This document shows, in pieces, positions 43,322-53,305 of a stretch of DNA of 64,000 nt. Location: the NCBI GenBank assembly GCA_016744295.1, contig JADGEQ010000025.1:34694-98693 (forward strand). Direction: 5' to 3'. This DNA is from Desulfobacteraceae bacterium (GTDB taxonomy: Bacteria > Desulfobacterota > Desulfobacteria > Desulfobacterales > Desulfobacteraceae). Below the pieces are notes generated by a model. The model was not told the origin of the DNA. It saw only the letters and a list, made by a program, of their open reading frames with translations, and made no database searches. The stretch's first letter is position 1; every line of letters starts with the position of its first letter. Position numbers and translations under genes: made by a program.

Positions 43322-44983
43322 ATGGAGCCCCGAGTCAAAATATTTACCGGACAAAATATCATTACCATGCACCCGGAACACCCTTATGCCACGGCAGTGG
43401 CAGTAAAGGATGGAAAGATTCTCGGGGTGGGGAAATTGCCGGAACTGGAATATTGGTTAGGCCGGTCCGCCTTTCCGGATTATGAAATAGACCGGCAGTT
43501 TCAAGACAGGGTGCTCATGCCCGGGCTTGTGGATGCCCATACCCATGTGGAGATCCAGGCCTTTATCTACAGCGGCCATTTTGTGGCCCAGATTCCCTGG
43601 CCGGATCCAATGGGCGGCTTCTTCCCGGTTTATCCCACCAAGACAGACGTGATGAACCGGTTAAAAGAACTGGATCAAACCCTGGCACCAGGCCAGCCCA
43701 TCTATGCCGTGGCCTACGACGAAAACAGGGCAGGAAATCTGACTTTAGGCGATCTGGATGCCATTTCCTTAACCCGGCCCATTCTGGTTTCCAACCTGGT
43801 CTTCCATCGGTTTTGGGCCAATACCCCCCTGCTGGAAAAAGCAGGTGTTTTTGAAAATAAACTGCCCCGGGGGATTCAAACCGATGAAAAGGGAAAACCC
43901 GACGGCACCTTGATTGAGATGGCCGGCCTCATGGCTGTAATATCGGCCCTGCCCGATTTTTTTAATGAAATTGAAAAAAAAATAGACCATATCCTGCCGT
44001 TGTTCACTGCCGCCGGCAACACCACGGTCTGTGATGCCGCCCTGGGTGGATTCGGGCTGGACCTTTCCCTGAATATTTTTAGACCTATTTTTGCAAGGAA
44101 TGATATCGGGCTTCGTATGGTGGGACTTCCCTGGGCACCTGGGGTGATCCAGCAGAAGGGATCAATGGAAGATTTCATTGAACAGGTCAAAAAGGAAAAA
44201 TTAGAGGATTCGGATCAATTCAGGATAGGGGCGGTCAAATTGTACACCGACGGTTCTCTTATTTCCAAAACAGCCCCCCTTAGCTGGCCCGGATACTGGG
44301 ACGGTACCCCCCAGGGGAGGATGGCCTTTGAATCCCAGACCATCCACAACTGGATTATTGCCCTTCACAGGGAAGGGATTTCCACGGTGACCCATACCAA
44401 TACCGAGCTTGGCTGCCAGATTGTTCTGGATGCCGTAAAGGAAGCCCAGAGTATCTGCTCTCGCCCGGATATCCGCCACCGCATGGATCATTGCTATACC
44501 ATTACCGAGGCCCAGTTAAGACAGGCCAAGGCTTTGGGGGTGAACATCCAGTTTTTTACACCCCAGCTGTATTATTATGGGGAATCCCACATGAAGTTGC
44601 TGGGGCTGGACAGGTCTCGTCATCTGACCCCCATTGGAACGGCCAAAAGACTCGGGGTGTCCTGGGGATTTCACAATGATCCCCCCGGCACTCCCCAATT
44701 GCCCTGGGTTGGTGCCCATTCGGTGATCAACCGTTTGACCCGGGAAACCAATACCCTGTTGGGACCCAGCCATTGTGTATCTGTTGAAGAGGCGCTTAGG
44801 GCAATGACCATTGAAGCCGCTTTTCAAATGCACCTGGACCATGAAATCGGCTCCATTGAGTCGGGGAAAGCGGCTGATTTTTGTGTACTGGAAAAAGATC
44901 CTTTTACAATGGATCCCCTTGATATCAAGGAGATGCCGGTGTGGGGGACTATTTTTGGCGGGGTTCCCCAAAAAGCCCGTTAA
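43322..44983 (+). CDS. YtcJ-type amidohydrolase, copy 3, divergent metal site
   Basis: 553 residues, same family. It keeps the first HxH (MPGLVDAHTHVEI) and HRMDHCYTI, but where the other copies have H-x-NGD it reads THTNTELG, and the HSDxPITP block has become HNDPPGTPQLP. It may have a different substrate or lower activity. 97 bases separate it from copy 2, with AAGGAAT before the ATG. Its stop codon (TAA) overlaps the stop of the convergent kinase gene. Confidence 0.85.
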   Translation: MEPRVKIFTGQNIITMHPEHPYATAVAVKDGKILGVGKLPELEYWLGRSAFPDYEIDRQFQDRVLMPGLVDAHTHVEIQAFIYSGHFVAQIPWPDPMGGFFPVYPTKTDVMNRLKELDQTLAPGQPIYAVAYDENRAGNLTLGDLDAISLTRPILVSNLVFHRFWANTPLLEKAGVFENKLPRGIQTDEKGKPDGTLIEMAGLMAVISALPDFFNEIEKKIDHILPLFTAAGNTTVCDAALGGFGLDLSLNIFRPIFARNDIGLRMVGLPWAPGVIQQKGSMEDFIEQVKKEKLEDSDQFRIGAVKLYTDGSLISKTAPLSWPGYWDGTPQGRMAFESQTIHNWIIALHREGISTVTHTNTELGCQIVLDAVKEAQSICSRPDIRHRMDHCYTITEAQLRQAKALGVNIQFFTPQLYYYGESHMKLLGLDRSRHLTPIGTAKRLGVSWGFHNDPPGTPQLPWVGAHSVINRLTRETNTLLGPSHCVSVEEALRAMTIEAAFQMHLDHEIGSIESGKAADFCVLEKDPFTMDPLDIKEMPVWGTIFGGVPQKAR

Positions 44984-47244
44984 TTTTTCTTGGTGATCCT
45001 GTGGTCAGGTGATGGATGAGATGATGAAATTGCCAAAACTTTTCTAATCATTGCAGCAATTTCTCTTCGAATAACGGGTTTTAAAACATAGCCCTGGATG
45101 CCCAATTCTCTGCTCTTTTTTGGGTTTATCTGATCACTGAAACCCGTACAGATTACAACGGGGATATTGGGTCTTATGGCTTTGATTTCATTGGAAAGCT
45201 GGATGCCTGTCATATCCGGCATGGTCATATCGGTAATCATTAAATCAAATTTATCCGGGTCTGCCTTAAAATTGTTAAGGGCATCCATACTCCCGGCCCA
45301 GGCGGTTACATGATACCCCAACCGTTCAAGCACCTTCTTTTCCATTTTAATAATTGCCGGCTCATCATCCACAAGCAAAATTCTTTCGGTACCGCCTTGA
45401 ATTGGCTCGGATTGATCCGGGCTATCATTTTTTGTTTCTTTTTCCATGATGGGCAGGTAGACGTGAATTTGGGTCCCTTGGTCCGGTTCGCTATAAACAT
45501 GGATGTCACCCTTGCAAATTTTAACAATTCCCTGGACGATTGAAAGTCCCAGACCGGTTCCCTTACCGGTCTCTTTTGTGGAAAAATAGGGGTCAAAAAT
45601 TTTTTCCATATCCTCCTTTTGAATGCCTTTTCCCGTATCCATCACTTTCAGGCGTGCATATTTGCCAGGAAGTAAGGAAAAAGAGCCAGTACCAGGGGGG
45701 AGGGATTCAATTTTAATCTCTTCCAGTGCAATCCTTAATTGTCCACCGGATTCCTGCATGGCATGATATGCATTTGTGACAAGATTCATGATCACCTGGT
45801 AAATCTGTCCTTTGTCCGCAACCACCATTCCACAGTCAGAATTTATATCGATCTGGATATCTATGGTTTTTGGAAGTGAGGATCTCAGCAATTTAAGCGC
45901 TTCCCTAAGAACTGACTGAAGTCTGACCGGCTCAAGTGCCTGATCCCCTTGTCGGCTGAAGGCAAGGATCTGCTTGACCAGATCCCTTGCCCTGAAAGCG
46001 GCCTGGAGAACTTCGGCAATATTCTCTTGTTCCGGGCTATTCTGGGGAAGATCCTCTTGAAGCATTTCAGCAAATCCAATCAACGGATAGAGGATATTAT
46101 TAAAATCATGGGCAATACCGCCAGCCAGAGTGCCGATGGATTCCATCTTTTGTGCCTGGCGAAGCTGACCTTCCAGTTTTTCCCTTTCCGCCTCTGCCTG
46201 TTTTCGCGCACTAATATCCTGCACTATTCCATCATACAGGGTGACCTTTCCCTCTTGATCAAAATGGGCACGGGTACTGGTCGACACCCAGATCTCAGAT
46301 CCATCTTTGCGTTGGGCTCTGAGCTCATAGTTTTCCACCTTCCCTGAGGCCTGGAGAATCTTCTGATACTGCGTTCTATCTTCCAGATTAACATAGAATT
46401 GGGAGGCAATATCTGTAATTTTGTCGATGACCTCCTGGGAAGATTCATACCCCAACATCTTGGCAAAGGCAGGGTTGACACTTATAAACTGCCCATCGGG
46501 AGAGCTTTGAAAAAAGCCTTCCACAGCATTTTCAAAAATACCGCGATATTTTTTTTCGTTTTCAATTAAATTTTTTAAATTATTTTTCAGATTATCCTGC
46601 ATTTCATTGATTGCCCCAACAACTTCATCTAATTCATCGGTCTTTTTTGATTTTCCCCGGTTTCGATTCAAATGAAATTTTTCAAATGACATTCCGATAT
46701 CAAGATCTCTCAGCCACCTGGAAAGGGAATAAAGATGGCGGGTGAGCAGATATTGGAATATCAGCAAGGTAAATCCGGAGACGAGAAATGTCTTGACCGC
46801 ATTGCCAAACAAAATGGTCATGGCTTTGCCCAGCAGACGCGCATAAATATGATCAAGACTGACCACCACCTCCAGAATACCGATTTTAATATTTTTTCCC
46901 TTATGCAGGTATATCAATGGAAATATTTTTGTCAGAATATTTTTTGACACAATGGAACCGGCAACCCAATCATCCCCTTCATCCAGAAGGATTCGAACAT
47001 GCTCCATATCCGGCAGGTTCAGTATTCCGTTAATCTGTGTTTCAATCTGTTGAACATCATAAAGCCAGGCACTGGTGGTAATACTTTTCAGATAACTCTC
47101 CCTGATCAACCCTTCATATTTGTTGACTCTTTTTATATCAACCCGGTAGTCGATGTAGAGTTGCAACGCGGTTGTGACAAGGGTGATCAGGGAACTGAAC
47201 ACTACCAGGGCGATGACCAGGGTATATCCAATCTTGGTTTTCAT
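44980..47244 (-). CDS. Hybrid sensor histidine kinase (periplasmic sensor-PAS-kinase-receiver)
   Basis: 754 residues. Two membrane segments (about 6-28 and 145-168) flank a periplasmic domain; then a HAMP-like linker, a PAS domain (KYRGIFENAVEGFFQSSPDG), the H-box GTLAGGIAHDFNNIL, an ATPase domain (MNLVTNAYHAM, DTGKGIQKED, GTGLGLSIVQGIVK) and a C-terminal receiver (LLVDDEPAII, LMITDMTMPDMTG, CTGFS, LKPV). The start ATG overlaps the stop of the binding-protein gene (ATGA), so the two form a sensory pair. No output regulator lies nearby. Its stop overlaps that of the convergent amidohydrolase. Confidence 0.92.
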   Translation of the reverse strand: MKTKIGYTLVIALVVFSSLITLVTTALQLYIDYRVDIKRVNKYEGLIRESYLKSITTSAWLYDVQQIETQINGILNLPDMEHVRILLDEGDDWVAGSIVSKNILTKIFPLIYLHKGKNIKIGILEVVVSLDHIYARLLGKAMTILFGNAVKTFLVSGFTLLIFQYLLTRHLYSLSRWLRDLDIGMSFEKFHLNRNRGKSKKTDELDEVVGAINEMQDNLKNNLKNLIENEKKYRGIFENAVEGFFQSSPDGQFISVNPAFAKMLGYESSQEVIDKITDIASQFYVNLEDRTQYQKILQASGKVENYELRAQRKDGSEIWVSTSTRAHFDQEGKVTLYDGIVQDISARKQAEAEREKLEGQLRQAQKMESIGTLAGGIAHDFNNILYPLIGFAEMLQEDLPQNSPEQENIAEVLQAAFRARDLVKQILAFSRQGDQALEPVRLQSVLREALKLLRSSLPKTIDIQIDINSDCGMVVADKGQIYQVIMNLVTNAYHAMQESGGQLRIALEEIKIESLPPGTGSFSLLPGKYARLKVMDTGKGIQKEDMEKIFDPYFSTKETGKGTGLGLSIVQGIVKICKGDIHVYSEPDQGTQIHVYLPIMEKETKNDSPDQSEPIQGGTERILLVDDEPAIIKMEKKVLERLGYHVTAWAGSMDALNNFKADPDKFDLMITDMTMPDMTGIQLSNEIKAIRPNIPVVICTGFSDQINPKKSRELGIQGYVLKPVIRREIAAMIRKVLAISSSHPSPDHRITKKN

Positions 47245-47987
47245 TGGGCGAGGGCCTTGTTCATTGCTTGTTTCCGAATTTTGCTCATTTCTCCGTTTTC
47301 GCTCATTTCCTTGAATACGGATTCAAGTTGAAGGACCAGGTCTCTATTTTTTTTATGGACAAAATGGAATAGGGGCGCCACCAAAAGTGGCTCACCAATC
47401 ACATGAAGCTTTGCGCCCTTGTGATGTTGATTTATCTCAATTTTTCCTGCATCAAGACCGGCCACCGCAATATCAATCCGATCTTTTGCCAGCAACATGA
47501 ACAGCTGGACCATATCCTTTACAATAACCCGGTCCAGTCCTTTTGTGCCGATATCAGAGTATCGGATACCCCCGATGATGCCAACACTCAACCCTTTCAA
47601 CTCTTCCCAGGATTGAATGTTTCGTTCAATTTTTTGGGTAAAGACCACCCCTTTGAACAGGGTAACCGGTGTTAAGATTTGTATCAAATTGGTAAATTTT
47701 TTATCCGTTCCATCAATTCGCGCCAGGTCTCCGTCGGTTTTGCCTGAATTTGCCCATTCCAAACCACGCCTTGCCGGCAGGTCAATAAATTCGACGTCAA
47801 TCCCAATTTTTTCATAGGCGACACGAACCACCCTTTTGGCCAATTCATGGGTCTGCTCGTTTTCAATTGCAGAGATGGTGAGTTTTCCCCTTGGATTCTG
47901 CTGCCCAAAAACAGGAGAGACCATCATTGACAGCATCCCTATTCCAAGAACCCAGATGGAAAATTTAAGATTTGTCATTTTGTGCAT
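47241..47987 (-). CDS. Periplasmic solute-binding protein (SBP_bac_3 type), sensory partner of the kinase
   Basis: About 248 residues. Signal peptide from 47987 (HKMTNLKFSIWVLGIGMLSMMVSPVFG-Q); the upstream extension to 48056 is not needed. The mature part resembles amino-acid-type binding proteins with a membrane transport role lost (KLTISAIENEQTHELAKRVVRVAYEKIGIDVEFIDLPARRGLEWANSGKTDGDLARI, LKGLSVGIIGG, RIDIAVAG). No permease or ATPase genes follow; instead a histidine kinase is translationally coupled to it, so it probably presents the ligand to the kinase. Confidence 0.82.
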   Translation of the reverse strand: MHKMTNLKFSIWVLGIGMLSMMVSPVFGQQNPRGKLTISAIENEQTHELAKRVVRVAYEKIGIDVEFIDLPARRGLEWANSGKTDGDLARIDGTDKKFTNLIQILTPVTLFKGVVFTQKIERNIQSWEELKGLSVGIIGGIRYSDIGTKGLDRVIVKDMVQLFMLLAKDRIDIAVAGLDAGKIEINQHHKGAKLHVIGEPLLVAPLFHFVHKKNRDLVLQLESVFKEMSENGEMSKIRKQAMNKALAQ

Positions 47988-48153
47988 TTTTAATTTTTTC
48001 CCAGTTAAAATTGTGGCGCCCCCGATGCTGAAAGGCGTCAATAAAAGAGAGGCCACCAGGGAATGATATTCCGACAGATTCAGTCACAATCGTACTACAC
48101 TATATATGCCAGGAGAAAACAAAATTAACAATAGCCCGAACAAAGAATCTCGC

Positions 48154-49689
48154 CTAGGAGGATTTGCCTGGTAAAAAAGTCACAAGCCCAAGACTGATCA
48201 GGGAAACAATAAAGATGCTTATAAAGGCTGAATAAACCCCGTTTGCCACGGCTTCCTGGAGAATTTTACCGGCCCCTTCCGGAATCATGGCCTGGAACTC
48301 TGCCTGGAACAGGTTTTCAATACTTTCCTGCAGCCTGGCCAGAACGGCTTGGGGCAACTGGCTGCCGGCCCCTTCCAACCGGTCCATTAGACGGGCCGTG
48401 ACAAGTCCCCCGCAAAGGCCCACCCCGATAGTGCCCCCCAGGGTTCTGGAAAATTGGTGAAAGGAGGTGGCAACCCCCAAATCCTCAGGTTTCAGGCTGT
48501 CCTGGACAATGAGCAGGGTGGAAAGGGTGATAAACCCCATACCAAAGCCCACCACCTGGAAAACCCAAAAGCTATGGACCAGTGAGGTCTCCCTGGAAAA
48601 TCCCAGGGTCAGGCCGGTGCCTAGTACCATGAGGAGCACCCCGGCCAGTGTGGCCCGCTTCTGACCTGCCCAGTGCATCATACGGCCAATAAGAAGAGAT
48701 CCCAGGGACCAGCCAAGGCTCAGAGAAAGCATGGCATATCCCACCTGGAGCGGGGTGCTTCCAAGGGCCCCCTGGAGAAACAAAGGCGCATAGGCAAACA
48801 GGGCAAAGGTGGAAAAACTGGCGCAAAAGGCAATGATGTTGCCCAGGGCAAATCCCGGAACTTTAAAAAATTTAAAATCCAAAATCGGATCCTTTGCCCT
48901 TTTTTCCGCTATATAAAATCCAATTCCCAACAAAAGGGTCACCCCTGCCAAAAGGATAAACTGGCCGGAATCCCAGGCCAGTTCCCGGCCCCCCACCATC
49001 ACCAGGGTTAAAAGACCCAGGATAAATCCGGACATGCAGAATATCCCTGCCCAGTCCAGATTGACCTGTCCGGGTTTTTCCCTGAATTCTTTGAAGAAAT
49101 AAATTATGCCAACCCAGGAAAGGATTCCCAGGGGCAGATTCATTAAAAAGATCCAGCGCCAGGAAAAAAAGGTCACGATGAAACCGCCCAGGGTGGGGCC
49201 GATAAGGCTTGATATTCCCCAGACAGAACTGGCAAGGGAGAGGGTCTTTGCCCGCTGGCCCGGCAAAGCGACATCGGACAAGACCACATAGACCAGGGCA
49301 AAAATACCCCCGGCCCCTATGCCCTGAAAGACCCGGGCTCCAATCAGAAAAACCATGGAGGGTGATATGCCGGCTGCCACCGAGGCCAGGACAAAAAGGC
49401 CGATGGAAAACAAAAATAACTTTTTTGTGGCAAACAAATCGGAAAGCTTACCAAAAACGGGCAGGGAAACAGCCCTGGCAAGAAAATAGGCCGAGTAAAC
49501 CCAGGCGTAGAGATGAAGCCCTCCCAATTCAGTAATGATGGTGGGCATGGCAGCAGACATGACCAGGGCATCCAATGCCCCCAGAAATAATGCCAACAAT
49601 GCCGCACCAATAATCCATCCTTTTCCCCGGTCCTTCTTGCCCATCAAATTGTTTATGGAATTATTTTTGGTATTTGCTGTGGTATTCAT
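48154..49689 (-). CDS. MFS drug-efflux-type transporter (EmrB/QacA, DHA2 family)
   Basis: 511 residues with about 14 hydrophobic segments. DHA2 features: LDALVMSAAMPTIITELGG in the first helix, GKLSDLFATKKLFL between helices 2 and 3, and GIGAGGIFALVYVVLSDVALPGQR, SSVWGISSLIGPTLGGFI (motif C). The start at 49689 (MNTTANT) has AAGGAGA upstream at a suitable distance; the TTG at 49701 would lie too close to it. Stops at TAG. Divergent from the lipoprotein gene. Substrate unknown. Confidence 0.88.
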   Translation of the reverse strand: MNTTANTKNNSINNLMGKKDRGKGWIIGAALLALFLGALDALVMSAAMPTIITELGGLHLYAWVYSAYFLARAVSLPVFGKLSDLFATKKLFLFSIGLFVLASVAAGISPSMVFLIGARVFQGIGAGGIFALVYVVLSDVALPGQRAKTLSLASSVWGISSLIGPTLGGFIVTFFSWRWIFLMNLPLGILSWVGIIYFFKEFREKPGQVNLDWAGIFCMSGFILGLLTLVMVGGRELAWDSGQFILLAGVTLLLGIGFYIAEKRAKDPILDFKFFKVPGFALGNIIAFCASFSTFALFAYAPLFLQGALGSTPLQVGYAMLSLSLGWSLGSLLIGRMMHWAGQKRATLAGVLLMVLGTGLTLGFSRETSLVHSFWVFQVVGFGMGFITLSTLLIVQDSLKPEDLGVATSFHQFSRTLGGTIGVGLCGGLVTARLMDRLEGAGSQLPQAVLARLQESIENLFQAEFQAMIPEGAGKILQEAVANGVYSAFISIFIVSLISLGLVTFLPGKSS

Positions 49690-49905
49690 TTTCCGACCCA
49701 ATCTCCTTATATCGATAGAATAGATATCTCAACCTTCGGTCATGAGTAATATCACAAAATGATATATAAATTTTCGAAATATTAAAGCTGACATGGTAAC
49801 TGAATGAGTGCAAAAATCGTAACCGAAGATGAAATTATAGTAATTATAACGGTTTCCATCTGGGTTGTGTTTAAAATATGCTTTAAAATCCAAGCTGTTA
49901 TGTTT

Positions 49906-49921
49906 TGGCACACCCATTGCA
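49906..49921 (+). promoter_or_regulatory. Sigma-54 (-24/-12) promoter of the Pal-like lipoprotein gene
   Basis: TGGCACA-CCCA-TTGCA, one mismatch from consensus with exact GG-N10-GC spacing. Predicted start near 49933, 65 bases before the ATG. No convincing enhancer dyad was found upstream. Confidence 0.85.
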
Positions 49922-49997
49922 AACTAAAATAGAAATCTTGATATCCAAAGAATTCAGACAGGTATCAACTAATAACCATTAATTAAAGGAAAAAAAC

Positions 49998-50609
49998 ATG
50001 AAGAACACCTCGGCAACTATCCTCATTCTCAGCCTGATGGTCGCAGTAACCTGTATGGGTACAGCTTGTGCTAAAAAAAATCTGATCACGGACCCGGCTA
50101 CCACTGAAATGAATGAAGAAAAAAAACCGGAAACCGTTATGGCGCCAGACGTTCCGAAAATTGAGGAAAATATAAAAATCACTGAGGAGAACCGAAGACT
50201 CGAAGCGGAAAGGGCCCTAGCGGCTAAACTTGAAAAAGAAGGCCGTGCCGCTGAAAAACGGGTTAAAGAAACAGCCCTCTTTATCAATGAAATCATTTAT
50301 TTTGAATTTGACAGTTCCCAATTGAGTGACAAGGGAAAAGAACAGCTCAGGGAAAAGGCAGCCTGGATTGAGGCCAACTCTGAACCCCACATCACCATAG
50401 AGGGGCATTGTGACAGGCGGGGGACCGTTGAATACAACCTCGCGTTAGGAGAGCGCCGGGCGCTTTTCGTAAAGAAATATCTCATTGACCTTGGGGTGCC
50501 ACAGAACAGGATGACCTGCTTGAGCTTTGGAGAAGAAAAACCTGTCAGCATGGCAGAGGACCAGCAAAGTCATGAAAAAAACAGGCGCGTAAAATTTAGA
50601 GTTCAGTAG
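49998..50609 (+). CDS. Pal-type OmpA-family outer-membrane lipoprotein
   Basis: 203 residues. An N-terminal hydrophobic segment ends in a possible lipobox (MGTAC, Cys about 24). A charged helical linker follows (about 55-90), then the OmpA C-terminal peptidoglycan-binding domain: IYFEFDSSQLSDKGKEQL, ITIEGHCDRRGTVEYNLALGERRA, VKKYLIDLGVPQNRM, and EKNRRVKFRV. Pal proteins link the outer membrane to the cell wall. No tol genes nearby, and its promoter is sigma-54 dependent, so this is probably an accessory copy. A 10-bp hairpin at 50622-50645 follows the TAG stop. Confidence 0.88.
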   Translation: MKNTSATILILSLMVAVTCMGTACAKKNLITDPATTEMNEEKKPETVMAPDVPKIEENIKITEENRRLEAERALAAKLEKEGRAAEKRVKETALFINEIIYFEFDSSQLSDKGKEQLREKAAWIEANSEPHITIEGHCDRRGTVEYNLALGERRALFVKKYLIDLGVPQNRMTCLSFGEEKPVSMAEDQQSHEKNRRVKFRVQ

Positions 50610-50621
50610 AGAAGAAGAGAT

Positions 50622-50645
50622 GGTTCCGGCACAATTGCCGGGACC
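50622..50645 (+). terminator. Hairpin after the Pal-like gene
   Basis: GGTTCCGGCA pairs with TGCCGGGACC around a CAAT loop (one G-U pair). No T-run follows, so function as a terminator is uncertain. Confidence 0.5.
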
Positions 50646-50727
50646 ATTGACTTGGTTGAAGCGATTACGAGGAAACCGGATTCATGCAAGAGATATTGCA
50701 AGAATTTGCCGATTCCGATGTTTTTGA

Positions 50728-53061
50728 CTAGGCGCCATTGTCAATGGCGCAGCGGATGGCCTCTGCCATATCCAGCTTGACCACGGGTTTTAAAATATAA
50801 CCCTGGATTCCCATCTCCCGGCTTTTCTCTTTGTCAACCTGGTCGCTAAAGCCCGTGCAAATCACCACGGGAATTTTGGGTCTGATTTTCCGTATCTCTT
50901 TGATCAGCTGGATACCGGTCAGGCCTGGCATGGTCATGTCGCTGACGAGAAGGTCAAAGGATTCGGGTGATCTTGAAAATGTTTTCAGCGCATCAACACT
51001 GTCTGTATGGGCAGTGACACAATAGCCCATGCGTTCAAGAACCATTTTTTCCATCCGGACAATAGCCTTTTCATCGTCCACCAGCAGGATGTGTTCGCTC
51101 CCCCCCGGGATGGGAGGACTGGCTGTGATGCTTTGCGCCCTGACCCCCTGTTTAAAAACAGGGATATAAACATTGATATTTGTACCCTTCTTGGGTTCAC
51201 TGTAAACCCGGATTGCCCCATTATTGTTTCGCACAATTCCAAGGACCACGGACAGCCCGATTCCAGAACCTTTTCCCACTTGTTTTGTCGTAAAATAGGG
51301 ATTAAATATTTTATCCATGAGGTTTTTTGGAATCCCCATCCCTGTGTCGGAAATCATTAATTGTGCATACTCACCCGGACGCAATTCCGGGAAATCGATT
51401 TGATCCGCGTCTATAATAACTTTTTTAAGCACCAGGGTAAGCTTGCCACCGGTAATTTCCATGGCATGGAATGAATTGGTGACAAGATTCATAACAATCT
51501 GATGTATTTGAGTGGGATCCGCAAAAACGGTGATTTCATCCCGGCAAATCTCATTTTTGATATCAATGGTTGAGGGAATGGTTGACCGGAGTAATTTTAA
51601 TGCCTCTTCTATAACATGCTGAAGAATAATCGGTTTTTTGTTCTGGTCACCGGGGCGGCTGAAAATCAGAATTTGCTTGACCAGATCCTTTGCCCGAATG
51701 GCAGCCCCAAGGATCTCATCAACATTGTCCAGTAGGGGGCTGTCCTTGGGCAGATCCTCCTTCATCAATTCGGCGAATCCCAGCAGGGGGGAGAGAATAT
51801 TATTAAAATCATGGGCAATACCGCCGGAAAGTGTTCCAATGGCCTCCATTCTCTGGGCCTGCTGCAGTTGTTTCTCAATCTTTTTGCGCTGGGTGATATC
51901 TTCCAGGGTGGCAATCACTTGGGTGGGGTTTTGACCCGGATTGACCGGATTGAAGACAACCCTGAGATACCGGGCTCTCTTTCCTGTCACAGAGATATAT
52001 TTGTCTTCAAATACCGCAACATTTCCGGCAAGGGCCTGCTTTATGATGGCCTGCATCTTCGGGGTGCTCTGTCGGGCCGTATTAAAACCCATCAATTTTT
52101 CCCGGGTGGATCCCATAATGTTGACAAAGTTATCATTAAAATTGACCATGGTTCCCTGGGCATCAAAGAAGATCATCCCCAGGGGAGAGTTTTCAAAGAT
52201 AACCCTGTGACGCAATTCACTTTCTTTTAATTTTTCTTCTGAATGTTTTCTGTTCGTCACATCCCGGACCACCCCTTCCACCCCAAGATGCTTGCCATTC
52301 AGGTCCTTATAAAAATGAGCGTTGGTGGCAGCCCACCATGGGGAGCCGTCTTTTCGTTTCAAAAGCGCTTCAAAATCATTTACCTCCCCTTTATCTGTCA
52401 GCAGGGCTAAAAAATTTTTTATCGTAACCTCATCCACCTGAAATAAGTGTGCCAGTTTAATTCCCAGGGTCTCCTCCTCCCTGTAGCCGGATAATTTAAA
52501 CACAGACCTGGAGATAAAAACAATGCGGCCCTCCGTATCTGTACGGTAGATAATATCAGGAGAATTGTCCAGAAGGCCGCGGCATTTTGTTTCACTCTCC
52601 AATAATTTTTCCTGGACTTGTTTTCGTTCCTTTATTTCCTTTTGAAGGATTTCATTATTCTGCATCAGATCAAGGGTATGTTTTCTGATTGCTTTTTCCA
52701 GATGATCTTTTTCCGCTACTTCCCTTGGCAGCCATCGGAACAGCAGGATGGCAATAACCAGGATGGCGGCAACCACATTTATGATTTTGGGAATAAACAC
52801 CATTTCCGGGCGAATCAGAATTGTGTGCACCGATTTTGGCAAAAAACCGGCCAGAGCTGTGTACCAAGCCCCGAAATAAACACTTTCAAAAAGGGTCCGG
52901 AATGCATCAATGGCTAAAATAATTAACAGGAGGAACAGCAAACGGTCCTTCACCAGAGATGACCTGAGTTTTTTCAGGTAGAAGACCAGGATAAAGGACC
53001 AGACAAGAATCAGAATCCAATAGGTTAAAGGTGTTAATAAGGTAAAAACATTCATTTGCAA
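50728..53061 (-). CDS. Hybrid sensor histidine kinase (membrane-PAS-PAS-kinase-receiver)
   Basis: 777 residues. The N-terminus has about three hydrophobic segments (11-30, 42-60, 92-110) with little periplasmic sequence; then a coiled coil and two PAS domains (LLDNSPDIIYRTDTEGRIVFIS; VIFENSPLGMIFFDAQGTMVNFN), the H-box GTLSGGIAHDFNNIL, the ATPase domain (MNLVTNSFHAM, DTGMGIPKNL, GSGIGLSVVLGIV) and a receiver (LLVDDEKAIV, LLVSDMTMPGLTG, CTGFSDQ, LKPVV). C-terminal half closely related to the kinase at 44980. Stops at TAG. The region between it and the SbcC stop (53062-53305) contains only loosely repeated CTTGAA words. Confidence 0.92.
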   Translation of the reverse strand: MQMNVFTLLTPLTYWILILVWSFILVFYLKKLRSSLVKDRLLFLLLIILAIDAFRTLFESVYFGAWYTALAGFLPKSVHTILIRPEMVFIPKIINVVAAILVIAILLFRWLPREVAEKDHLEKAIRKHTLDLMQNNEILQKEIKERKQVQEKLLESETKCRGLLDNSPDIIYRTDTEGRIVFISRSVFKLSGYREEETLGIKLAHLFQVDEVTIKNFLALLTDKGEVNDFEALLKRKDGSPWWAATNAHFYKDLNGKHLGVEGVVRDVTNRKHSEEKLKESELRHRVIFENSPLGMIFFDAQGTMVNFNDNFVNIMGSTREKLMGFNTARQSTPKMQAIIKQALAGNVAVFEDKYISVTGKRARYLRVVFNPVNPGQNPTQVIATLEDITQRKKIEKQLQQAQRMEAIGTLSGGIAHDFNNILSPLLGFAELMKEDLPKDSPLLDNVDEILGAAIRAKDLVKQILIFSRPGDQNKKPIILQHVIEEALKLLRSTIPSTIDIKNEICRDEITVFADPTQIHQIVMNLVTNSFHAMEITGGKLTLVLKKVIIDADQIDFPELRPGEYAQLMISDTGMGIPKNLMDKIFNPYFTTKQVGKGSGIGLSVVLGIVRNNNGAIRVYSEPKKGTNINVYIPVFKQGVRAQSITASPPIPGGSEHILLVDDEKAIVRMEKMVLERMGYCVTAHTDSVDALKTFSRSPESFDLLVSDMTMPGLTGIQLIKEIRKIRPKIPVVICTGFSDQVDKEKSREMGIQGYILKPVVKLDMAEAIRCAIDNGA

Positions 53062-53305
53062 TCCCTCATTATTTTGTTAAGACGCTTGGGCTCTATCTAT
53101 TTTGAAATGATCAACAGGTGCCGAAATTTTAAAAAATAGACTGACTTTATCCAGGCCGATTTAATAGAGCGTTTTGCTTGGCTAACCTTGAGCTTTACCT
53201 TTACTTGAATCTTGAATTGTACCTTGAACTAATCTTGAATTAAACCTTGAGATTGATACAACACAATACACAGATTTCATAGTATTAACAATTAGGATCA
53301 ATATG

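Noticed and set aside
53160..53260. CTTGAA-rich stretch as a repeat array
   Set aside because: The words recur irregularly with no fixed unit or spacing; it looks like low-complexity drift.
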